A DNA stretch of 8,733 nt from Verrucomicrobia bacterium UBA6775 (GTDB taxonomy: Bacteria > Verrucomicrobiota > Verrucomicrobiia > Limisphaerales > UBA1096), in NCBI GenBank assembly GCA_002453165.1, contig DKGH01000081.1, forward strand, positions 14,769-23,501, written 5' to 3'. The notes beneath the pieces were generated by a model. It ran no database searches and was not told the origin of the DNA. It saw nothing but the letters and a program-made list of their open reading frames with translations. The translations under genes were made by a program, and so were the position numbers. Below are positions 1 through 6,900 of this stretch, piece by piece. Positions within the stretch are counted from its first letter, which is position 1, and each line of letters opens with the position of its first letter.

Positions 1-1322
1 ACGCTGGAGTGGCTGTTGATGCTGATGACACCGCTCTCGACCTGGCGCGCCACGCGCAGCGCGCGGCTGAGGTCGTTCGACCAAACGGAGCCGCTCAGGC
101 CAAAGTTAGTGTCGTTGACTTCGCGCAGCATCTCAGTCTCGTCGGTGAACGGGCGCAGGCAGACGACCGGCCCGAATATCTCCTCGCTCCAGGCGCGATC
201 CCCAGTCTCGACGCCGGTGACCACGGCCGGATTCAGGTAAAAGCCTCCGCCGCTTGGTCGGTCGCCGCCGGTGCGAATCTCACGTCCTGCGTCCCGCGCC
301 CCGGCGATGTACGACTCGGAAAGCTCGCGCTGCGCCGCGCTGACCATCGGGCCGACCTGTGTGGCTTCGTCCGTCGGGTCGCCGATCTTTAGCGACTCTG
401 TGGCGGCGACGAATTGATCGACAAAACCGTCGAAGATGGATTGCTCGATGAACATGCGGCTGCGGGCGCAGCAGTCCTGACCGGTGTTGGCAAAGACGCT
501 CATCGGGGACTCGGCTGCGGCGCGTTCCCAGTTGGCATCGGCGAAAACGATGTTCGGCGACTTACCGCCCAACTCGAGCGACACCCGCTTGATGTCGTCC
601 GCACCCAATTTCATGATGGTCGCGCCGACCTCTGTCGAACCGGTGAAGCCGATTTTGCGCACGAGCGGGTGGGTGGCCAATGCGTTGCCGGCTTCCGCTC
701 CGCTCCCCGGCAACACCTGCAGCACGCCGTCCGGCAGGCCGGCTTCCTGCGCCAGTTGACCCAGCATCAGCGCGGTCAAAGGTGTGAGCGACGCTGGCTT
801 GAGGACGACCGAGTTGCCGGCGGCCAGTGCCGGGGCAACCTTCCAGCAGGCGATGAGGAACGGAAAATTCCACGGCGTGATCGCGGCGATGACACCCATC
901 GGCTGACGAAGCGTGAAGTCAAAGCCGCCGCGCGCCACGGGGATCGTCTGCCCGCAAAGGTGGCCAATGGCCCCGGCGTAATAGTCGAACACCTTTGCAC
1001 CGGCGTCGGCCTCCCATCGGGCATCGCCGATCGGCTTGCCGACGTTACGGGTTTCGAGTTGGGCGAGAGTCTCGACGTTTGCGTGGATGCGCTTGGCCAA
1101 GTTGCGTAGCAACCGGGTGCGTTCGCCCGGCGGCATGTCGCGCCAGCCGGACTCGAACGCCGCCTGACCCGCCTCGGCCGCCTGGCCAATTTCATCGGCG
1201 GTGGCGGAGCTGACCTCGGCGAACGACTCTTCGGTCGCCGGGTTGACGATGGCCAAGCGCTTGGCCCCGGAGCCGACGAGCCATTGGCCGTTGATCAAAA
1301 GTTGGGTGGGGAAGTCGCTCAC
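1..1322 (-). CDS. Aldehyde dehydrogenase family protein (C-terminus cut off by window edge)
   Basis: NAD(P)-dependent oxidation of an aldehyde to its acid, in the cytoplasm. About 440 residues are visible; the family usually has 475-500, so the C-terminal tail lies beyond the left edge. Visible motifs are ITPWNFPF with Asn152, the cofactor-loop motif FTGSTEVG (226-233), LELGGK with the general base Glu250, and GQDC with nucleophile Cys284. The Glu-Cys spacing of 34 and Asn-Cys spacing of 132 fit ALDH geometry, and EEIFGPV follows further on. The GTG start at 1322 overlaps the stop of the upstream alcohol dehydrogenase as GTGA and has a GAAGG ribosome-binding site 4 nt upstream, so translational coupling is likely. 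The GQDCCARSR segment resembles aminoaldehyde/betaine-aldehyde dehydrogenase-like members. That is from memory and the substrate stays open. The gene carries two copies of a TTGGCC/GGCCAAG repeat (1092-1101, 1251-1266). Confidence 0.95.
   Translation of the reverse strand, partial: MSDFPTQLLINGQWLVGSGAKRLAIVNPATEESFAEVSSATADEIGQAAEAGQAAFESGWRDMPPGERTRLLRNLAKRIHANVETLAQLETRNVGKPIGDARWEADAGAKVFDYYAGAIGHLCGQTIPVARGGFDFTLRQPMGVIAAITPWNFPFLIACWKVAPALAAGNSVVLKPASLTPLTALMLGQLAQEAGLPDGVLQVLPGSGAEAGNALATHPLVRKIGFTGSTEVGATIMKLGADDIKRVSLELGGKSPNIVFADANWERAAAESPMSVFANTGQDCCARSRMFIEQSIFDGFVDQFVAATESLKIGDPTDEATQVGPMVSAAQRELSESYIAGARDAGREIRTGGDRPSGGGFYLNPAVVTGVETGDRAWSEEIFGPVVCLRPFTDETEMLREVNDTNFGLSGSVWSNDLSRALRVARQVESGVISINSHSS
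1092..1101. repeat. CTTGGCCAAG palindrome inside the aldehyde dehydrogenase gene
   Basis: An exact 10-bp palindrome. On the minus strand it is read as TTG GCC AAG, giving Leu75-Ala76-Lys77. It lies in a helix near the N-terminus of the aldehyde dehydrogenase. Confidence 0.7.
1251..1266. repeat. Variant palindrome GGCCAAGCGCTTGGCC in the aldehyde dehydrogenase gene
   Basis: A 16-bp perfect palindrome made from the same half-sites in the opposite order (GGCCAAG facing CTTGGCC). It codes for part of AKRLA (about residues 20-24), in an N-terminal loop. The same 16-mer recurs at 7708-7723. Confidence 0.65.
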
Positions 1323-2473
1323 AGTGCCTTCAGAAAAAGTTCCTTCAAATCCTCGCGCGAGACCGGTGCCGGGTTGGTCTGGTGGCAGGGATCCAGCCAC
1401 GCCTGATCGCTCAGAGCCTCGATGTGCTCCTCCTTCACGCCGACTTCCTCGAGTGAGGTGGGCATGCCGCAGCGCCGGATAAAGTCGTCGACGAACTGGA
1501 CGGTCAACTCGTCGGCATCGGTGTCGCTGCACGAGACGACGTCGAGCCCGCAGGCGATACCGATGCGCCGATAGACTCCCGGTTTTTGCCGGGTGTTGTG
1601 GCGCATGACATGCGGCAGACAGATGGCGTTGGCCGTGCCGTGGTGCACACCGCAAATGGCGGAAAGCGGATGCGCCAGAGAATGGGTTGCGCCGAGATCC
1701 TTTTGAAACGCCACGCCGCCCATCGCGGCGGCGACGAGCATTTGGCCGCGCGCATCGAGATCAGCACCGTCGGCAATGGCCGTGGGCAGAGCGCGGATGA
1801 TGAGCCGGATGCCTTCAAGTGCAATGCCGTCGCACATCGGCTGAAACGCCGGCGACGTGAACGACTCGATGCAGTGGGTGAGAGCGTCGAGTCCGGTGGC
1901 GGCGGTCAACCCGGCGGGCAGTCCGGTGGTCAGTTCCGGGTCGAGAAAAACACAGCGGGCGAGAAGTTCCGGGTGAAAGTACATTCCCTTGCTGTCGGAG
2001 CCGTCCGGGGTGACCACGCCGCTGCGGCCAACTTCGCTGCCGGTACCGGCGGTGGTGGGCACGGCGATGAACGGTAACAGCCCGCTCCAGTCGGCCTCCC
2101 AGTCGTAGACGGCGAGCTTGAGCTGCGGCTGCTTGATGAGGATGCGGCAGACCTTGGCGGCGTCCAGTGCACTGCCTCCGCCGAGGCCGATGACACCGTC
2201 GCAACCCTTAGCCAGGGCTAGCTCGGCCGCGCCCCGGGTGTTGGCCTCGGTGGGGTTGGGCTGCACGTCGGAGTGCAAAAACCAGTCGCGATCCGGCTCG
2301 CCGGGGAGCAGGGCGGCCGCGAGTTTTTTGTAGGCCTCGGTCGACAGCAGCCTGGCATCGGTCACGACCAGCGGCCGGTGGATACCCAGTGCGAGCAATG
2401 TTACGTTGAGTTGTGAGATGGCGCCCGGGCCGACCCGGGTGTCTGTCGGGAAGTTGAAGGAAGTGTTCTCCAT
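1319..2473 (-). CDS. Iron-containing (group III) alcohol dehydrogenase
   Basis: NAD(P)-dependent, metal-dependent interconversion of an alcohol and its aldehyde, in the cytoplasm. From the ATG at 2473 it has 384 residues, the usual family length. Seen in order are GPGAISQL (16-23), the dinucleotide-binding GLGGGS (96-101), PTTAGTGSE (139-147), GLDALTHCIESF, HSLAHPL and HHGTANAICLPHVMRHN. The metal ligands predicted by family comparison with FucO are Asp196, His200, His264 and His278, all present. An upstream in-frame ATG at 2509 would add 12 residues. It is disfavoured because the promoter at 2523-2551 would leave only about 7 nt of leader, and because the ligand numbering fits the shorter form. 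No strong Shine-Dalgarno sequence precedes either start. The stop overlaps the GTG of the aldehyde dehydrogenase, so the pair is probably a two-step alcohol-to-acid module. FucO-type, 4-hydroxybutyrate or amino-alcohol substrates cannot be separated from sequence alone. Confidence 0.95.
   Translation of the reverse strand: MENTSFNFPTDTRVGPGAISQLNVTLLALGIHRPLVVTDARLLSTEAYKKLAAALLPGEPDRDWFLHSDVQPNPTEANTRGAAELALAKGCDGVIGLGGGSALDAAKVCRILIKQPQLKLAVYDWEADWSGLLPFIAVPTTAGTGSEVGRSGVVTPDGSDSKGMYFHPELLARCVFLDPELTTGLPAGLTAATGLDALTHCIESFTSPAFQPMCDGIALEGIRLIIRALPTAIADGADLDARGQMLVAAAMGGVAFQKDLGATHSLAHPLSAICGVHHGTANAICLPHVMRHNTRQKPGVYRRIGIACGLDVVSCSDTDADELTVQFVDDFIRRCGMPTSLEEVGVKEEHIEALSDQAWLDPCHQTNPAPVSREDLKELFLKAL
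1327..1331 (-). promoter_or_regulatory. Ribosome-binding site of the aldehyde dehydrogenase gene
   Basis: Read on the minus strand, GAAGG lies 4 nt before the GTG at 1322, inside the last codons of the alcohol dehydrogenase gene. It supports the GTG start that overlaps the upstream stop codon. An ATG alternative does not occur in frame close by. Confidence 0.55.
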
Positions 2474-2522
2474 CAAATCAGTTAAAAAGCGTGATGCGAT
2501 ACGCCACATCCAGCGCTCGAAA

Positions 2523-2551
2523 AGTATAAGCTAAACCGTTTATTTTGCCAG
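2523..2551 (-). promoter_or_regulatory. Candidate sigma70-like promoter of the alcohol/aldehyde dehydrogenase pair
   Basis: On the minus strand CTGGCA (plus 2546-2551; 4 of 6 match TTGACA) is followed after exactly 17 nt by TATACT (plus 2523-2528; 5 of 6 match TATAAT). Initiation would fall near 2516, about 43 nt before the ATG at 2473. It lies in the only sizeable gap between the minus-strand genes, which supports a separate transcription unit. It is identified by eye and not tested. Confidence 0.5.
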
Positions 2552-2562
2552 CATTGCCTACT

Positions 2563-2582
2563 GTTGTGCGGGTGCGCACGAC
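2563..2582 (-). terminator. Weak stem-loop after the small membrane-protein gene
   Basis: Just downstream of the stop at 2585, GTGCG and CGCAC arms (plus 2566-2570 and 2575-2579) can pair around a 4-nt loop. Two more pairs lie beyond one mismatch in the minus-strand transcript. No U-tract follows, so this is at best a weak or factor-dependent terminator. It lies between the upstream three-gene cluster and the dehydrogenase promoter. Confidence 0.2.
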
Positions 2583-2584
2583 TT

Positions 2585-3097
2585 TCAATTGTTCGGTGTG
2601 CAGGGTGTCGGGAATCTCCCTTGTGCATCCTTGGTTCGGAGTACCGCGATGATTTTTGCGGCTTGATCGGTGTTTAAGGAATACCATTGTTGGGAGTCTT
2701 CCCGTCGAACGAACCGGTGCAATTTACGCTGGGAACGATCGACGATGTTGGGCACGGCCTGGCCGTTGGCTTTGGCCCGGGCGGCGGCCTCCAAATGCTG
2801 CTTGAACTGTGGCGACCATTTCTCGAGATAGGCGATACGACGGGCGGATTTGTCGCCGCACAGGCCCTCGGGCGCGATGACGATGGCACGGACACCGTCG
2901 AACTGGTTGTCGTTGATGCCCTTGATAGGCGGGATGGAGTTGGCCGGCGCGGTGAACAGTTTCTGTTCGCTCTCGTCGTAAAAGTATTGCAGAGCCTCCC
3001 GATCAGAGGGGCCAAGCAGGAAGAAAAACAGGATGGCCAGACCGAACAAAACGCCGGCGAGGGTCAGCTGTTTTTTTTGCTCCTTTTTTAGCGCCAT
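2585..3097 (-). CDS. Small single-pass membrane protein of unknown function
   Basis: A 170-residue protein that I do not recognise as a named family. The N-terminus is lysine-rich (MALKKEQKKQ), followed by one hydrophobic segment at about residues 11-29 that ends at GPSD. There is no obvious cleavage site, so it reads as an inner-membrane anchor with a periplasmic domain of about 140 residues (positive-inside rule). The soluble part has a segment around residues 66-100 (FDGVRAIVIAPEGLCGD, then a basic, aromatic stretch) that looks like a folded core, a short amphipathic helix near 98-112, and a low-complexity tail rich in Pro and Asn. Cysteines are at 80 and 166. The ATG follows the pseudopilin stop with a 1-bp gap (TGACATG) and no Shine-Dalgarno sequence, so translation probably depends on reinitiation after the pseudopilin. 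That pairing suggests a role with the pilin or its export machinery. Confidence 0.8.
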   Translation of the reverse strand: MALKKEQKKQLTLAGVLFGLAILFFFLLGPSDREALQYFYDESEQKLFTAPANSIPPIKGINDNQFDGVRAIVIAPEGLCGDKSARRIAYLEKWSPQFKQHLEAAARAKANGQAVPNIVDRSQRKLHRFVRREDSQQWYSLNTDQAAKIIAVLRTKDAQGRFPTPCTPNN

Positions 3098-3098
3098 G

Positions 3099-3914
3099 TC
3101 AGTGCGGGCTGCGCGGTGCAGACCACCAGCAGGCTGATTCGTCGCAGGGGATCATCTTCGGGTCGAGCAGCTTTGCGCGACCATCGCCGAAGACGTAGTT
3201 GGACTTACCGCCGTGCCGCATTGCGCCCGGGTCGTTTTGGATGAACCGGTTGTATCCCGCGGAGTTCGCGTTACCCAAGTCCTTCCAGATCCACCAGGCG
3301 TCGTTGGGCCAGCCGCCGAGGTTGCTGTGTCCGTCGCCGAGAAGAATCATTTCGGAGGCCGATTCCACCGAGCCCCATTTGCAGAGATTGTTTTCGTAGC
3401 CGGCCGGTCGGCCGAACGGAGGCTGCGCGCCGCCCTTGACCCAGTGCACGTTGACCGCACCGATGCCGCTGGCGATGCCGATCTCTCCAAAACGGAACTG
3501 CCCGACGATGGCCGGTTTACCCAAGTGATATACATCGCCCTTTTTGCCCTTGGCGTTTTCGGTCGGGCAATCGTAGGTCTGCTTGCTGCCGCCGAGGAAC
3601 ATCTTTTTGTCGCTGTCCCACGTTGCGCCAAGATACTTGTAAAGGTACGGTCTCCAGCTGGACTCGAGGCCGGGGGCGATCCGGTCCTGAATCGGGTTGA
3701 TCCAGTCGTCATTGTCGCCGGAGTACAGTTGCACGGCTAGCCCAAGCTGCTTGAGGTTGTTGAGACAACTGACCTGTTGGGCCATGCCTTTGGCCCGGGC
3801 CAGGGCCGGCAGTAGCAGCGAGGCGAGGATGGCGATGATCGCAATGACTACCAGCAGCTCGATCAGGGTAAATCCCCGCGTCTGGTTGGTCGGGTCTGTG
3901 TCTTTTTTTCTCAT
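3099..3914 (-). CDS. Type II secretion/type IV pilin-like pseudopilin with H-X9-DG motif
   Basis: A 271-residue prepilin-like protein. The N-terminus has a 14-residue basic leader ending in RG, then FTLIELLVVIAIIAILASLL. The predicted prepilin peptidase cut is Gly14/Phe15, Glu19 is the conserved fifth mature residue, and the hydrophobic helix runs to about residue 37. The C-terminal region has His234 followed by nine residues and Asp244-Gly245, the prepilin-associated H-X9-DG signature frequent in Planctomycetes, Lentisphaerota and Verrucomicrobiota. Such proteins are inner-membrane anchored and assemble, or are thought to assemble, into pseudopilus-like structures. The ATG at 3914 is chosen because the leader has normal length there. 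The same frame stays open to 4208, but that part overlaps the large upstream gene out of frame. The start lies 25 bp after the secreted-protein gene, and the ribosome-binding position is occupied by the palindrome CGCTTGGCCAAGCG. These genomes usually carry many such paralogues, so the client cannot be inferred from this protein alone. Confidence 0.95.
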   Translation of the reverse strand: MRKKDTDPTNQTRGFTLIELLVVIAIIAILASLLLPALARAKGMAQQVSCLNNLKQLGLAVQLYSGDNDDWINPIQDRIAPGLESSWRPYLYKYLGATWDSDKKMFLGGSKQTYDCPTENAKGKKGDVYHLGKPAIVGQFRFGEIGIASGIGAVNVHWVKGGAQPPFGRPAGYENNLCKWGSVESASEMILLGDGHSNLGGWPNDAWWIWKDLGNANSAGYNRFIQNDPGAMRHGGKSNYVFGDGRAKLLDPKMIPCDESACWWSAPRSPH

Positions 3915-3918
3915 CGTG

Positions 3919-3932
3919 CGCTTGGCCAAGCG
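3919..3932. repeat. Palindromic repeat CGCTTGGCCAAGCG in the pseudopilin leader
   Basis: A perfect 14-bp palindrome inside the 25-bp gap between the secreted-protein stop and the pseudopilin ATG, ending 4 nt before that ATG. It can fold as a 5-bp stem with a GGCC loop exactly where a Shine-Dalgarno sequence would sit, and none is visible nearby. It is one of six exact copies of CTTGGCCAAG in the window. Confidence 0.75.
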
Positions 3933-3939
3933 GGCCGGG

Positions 3940-6900
3940 CTAATCGCGGATGAGACGATAGTACGACTCGGCCTGATCGGCAACCTCCTGTGCCGAGGAT
4001 TCTCCGTTGGTGCCGGGTACGTCCTGCCAATCCGGCTTGGCCAAGCGGGTGGTTTTCTGCAACCGCATCCCGGCCGCACCCTGCCAGTTAATGGTGACCA
4101 CGCCGCCTTCCACCGAGATGCTGTCGATGTCCGGTGCGGTCGGGGTCGTCTCCTCGATGCTGTACAGGCCAAAGTTATCGACTGCCCAGTACCAGCTCCA
4201 CGTGCCATTCATGGCGAAGCGGATTCGCACCTTGGCCTGATTGTCCGCCTTGGGGAGCCGGTGCAGTTCGAAACGTCGGGACTCTGCGTGATTGTCGTCC
4301 ACCCGTCCGCTGATGTGCGGCGCTAACGATGCGTCGATTTCCGCGCCGATGAACGCGCCGTAGCTGCCGCCTAGCGCTTCCTCGAGCGGCTCCATGTCCC
4401 ATATTTCGTCATCGTCCTGAAACAGGACGTTATTCACGAGAGCCACGTCGCCGTGGGCGGCGTTGAGCGTGGCATCGGCGTCGAGGGTGCCGTCGTCGCC
4501 GGCGACGATGTCGGCCTGGTCCAGCATGTAGAGCACCGGCAGCCAGGTGTCCCCGCCGTCGATCGAGTACTCGACACTCGCGGAGTTGTCCTGGTTTTGC
4601 GTGTAGTGACTGTAAAAACCGAGGTGCACATCGGCAGCCTCGCTCAGGTCGAAATCCTTCGTCTCAATCACGGTCACAAAGTTGGCGTTGCGCAGGGCGG
4701 AGTCGGCGATCAGGAAGTTGCCGGAGGGGAACTGTGCCTTGCCGTTGATGAATACCGGCGGGTTGGCGGCCTGTGATTTTTCGTTCCAGTACGGCCCGGT
4801 TTTCCAGCGGTCAAGCGAGACGTTGGCCCAGCCGGAGTAGGTCATCGAGGTCCAGTCGTCGGGATCCTCATCCCAGACGATCGTGTCGGCCTCGTTCACG
4901 TAGCTCGTCGTTGACCAGCCCTCGGGCAGGGCGAACTCCTCGAGGTCGTCGAACGATTCAAAGGCGAGCGGGGCGGGGAGGGTACGCTTGGTAAACTCCG
5001 CCACGGTGAAGCTCCCCTCGTAGGTGCCCATCCGGTTTTCGCCGGAGTCTTCCGTGTAGGTGAGCTTGAAGCTGTTTTGCGAAAGCGGCTCCAGAAGATC
5101 GGTGACCTGGTACGTAACTTGATGGCCGTCCTCTGCACCGATCTTGATTTCGGTGACGGTAATACCCTCGACCGCCGTGCCGTTGAACTCCAGCTTGACC
5201 GATGCCGGATCCAGCTTGGCTTCGCCGTTTTTGATGACGAACGTCAACAGCGGCATCGGGTTGGCACCCTGGGTCCCGGCGGCCGGACTGGCCTCGACCA
5301 CCTCCGGCATTGAGCTGGGTGCGATGCTGTACAGGCCGAAGTTGTCGATGCCCCAGTACCAGCTGTAGGTGCCGCTCTTGGCCAGCCGGAACCGGACCGT
5401 CTTTTCGCCGTCTGCCTCGGGCAGGCGGAACAACTCGTACCGCTTCGACTCAGTCTGGTTGTCGTTGATCCGGCCGCTGATGTACGGGGCCAGTGCCTCG
5501 GAAATCTCCGCGCCGATGTAGGTACCGTAGTAGCCGCCGACCTCCTCGAACGTATCCGGGTCGTAGCCCACGGCGATATCCGCGTGTTCCTGCTCCAGCG
5601 TGGCGACGGCGTCGACGTTACCCGCGTCATCCCGGACGATGTCGTCCTGATCCAGCATGTAAACAATCGGCAGCCATGTTTCGCCCTCGTCGATGGAGTA
5701 TTCAACCGAGCCGGAGCTGTCCTGATTTTGTGCGTAGTGGCTGTAAAAACCGAGGTGCACGTCCTTGTGTTTGCTCAGGTCAAAATCCTTCGTGTACACG
5801 AACGTGAGAAAGTGGCCGTTGCGCGAGGCGGAGTCGGCGACGAGAGCATTGCCGGTGAGCACCTGGCGCGAGCCGTTCACGAAAATCGGCGGTGCCGGCT
5901 GAGTTGCCTTTTGCGCGGCACTTCCGCTGTTGCTCCAGCGGGTCATGGCGACGTTCACCCAGCCCTCGTAATAGGCCGAGGTGAAATCGTCCGGCTCGAG
6001 TTCCGCGTTAATTTCCTGCGAGAGATTGACGCCCTCCCAGCCGTCCGGCATTTCGAATTCCTCGACACTGTCGAAGTTTTCAAAATAGATCGCCTCCGGC
6101 AACTCGAGTTCCACGTAGGCGGCGACATCGATTTCCACCGAGACCGATTCGCTGGTCGCCGGGTCGCCGTCATCAGTGAATTCCAGCATGAACCGGTGAT
6201 TGGATCCGGCCGCAAACAGCCCCTCGCCGGTGAAGGTGATGGTGTTGAACCCTTCGTCGCCGGCGGTGACCGTGGCGTCCACCGCCTTGCCGTCGAGAGT
6301 GAGTTTGACGCTGTCCGACTTGAGCGACGTGGTGCCGTTTCGAATCGTGGCGGTGAAGGTGATCGCGGGATCAGCGTTTTTGTCGCCGTCCTGCGGAGAG
6401 ATGGAGACCATCTTGGGTGTTTCCGGTGCCGGCTTTTGCACCTTGAATTCCGTGTCCGTCAGCACGCTGTAGCCGTTGTTTTCAAAAAACACCGCCCGGT
6501 AATCGCCCTCATCCGTCATCCCGCCGTTAAAAGTGACCGTGCCAAACTCCACTCCCTCATTGCCGTCTTTGGTGCCGTCGACATAAAACCAAGCCAGACT
6601 ACCGACGTTGCCCGGCACCATCCCCACCTTGTACAGGCCGACCCAGTCCTTCTCGTTGCCAGGGCCGACCAGAAAGTCGACCACGATCGGTTCTTCGGGC
6701 GTGTAGACTGCCTTGTCGGTTTTGACGGTCGGCCCCACTTCGCCCACGGTGAAAACCACCTTGGCCAGCAGCGTGTAGCCGTTGTCCTCGAAAAACCGCG
6801 CCTCGTATATGCCTTCGTCCGTCATGCCGTCGGCAAACGTCAACTCGCCTTCGGTAAGCCCCTCGGTGCCGGTCTCGGTTCCGTCCACGTAGGCCCATGC

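Noticed and set aside
414..1109. A 231-codon plus-strand frame and neighbouring frames at 9-392
   Set aside because: They are antisense to the aldehyde dehydrogenase, whose catalytic motifs are all present on the minus strand. The antisense translations have no family features.
2474..2509. Longer start for the iron-containing alcohol dehydrogenase
   Set aside because: It adds 12 residues not expected in the family, would leave a leader of only about 7 nt after the predicted promoter, and shifts the metal-ligand numbering away from the family norm.
3903..3909. T-run at 3903-3909 as a terminator tail for the palindrome at 3919-3932
   Set aside because: The run codes for AGA AAA AAA at the start of the pseudopilin, and the palindrome is only a 5-bp stem with a short loop. 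Termination here would abolish the pseudopilin, which is intact.
3915..4208. N-terminal extension of the pseudopilin frame
   Set aside because: It would put about 98 residues in front of the prepilin leader and overlap the secreted-protein gene. The leader starting at 3914 has normal length and composition.
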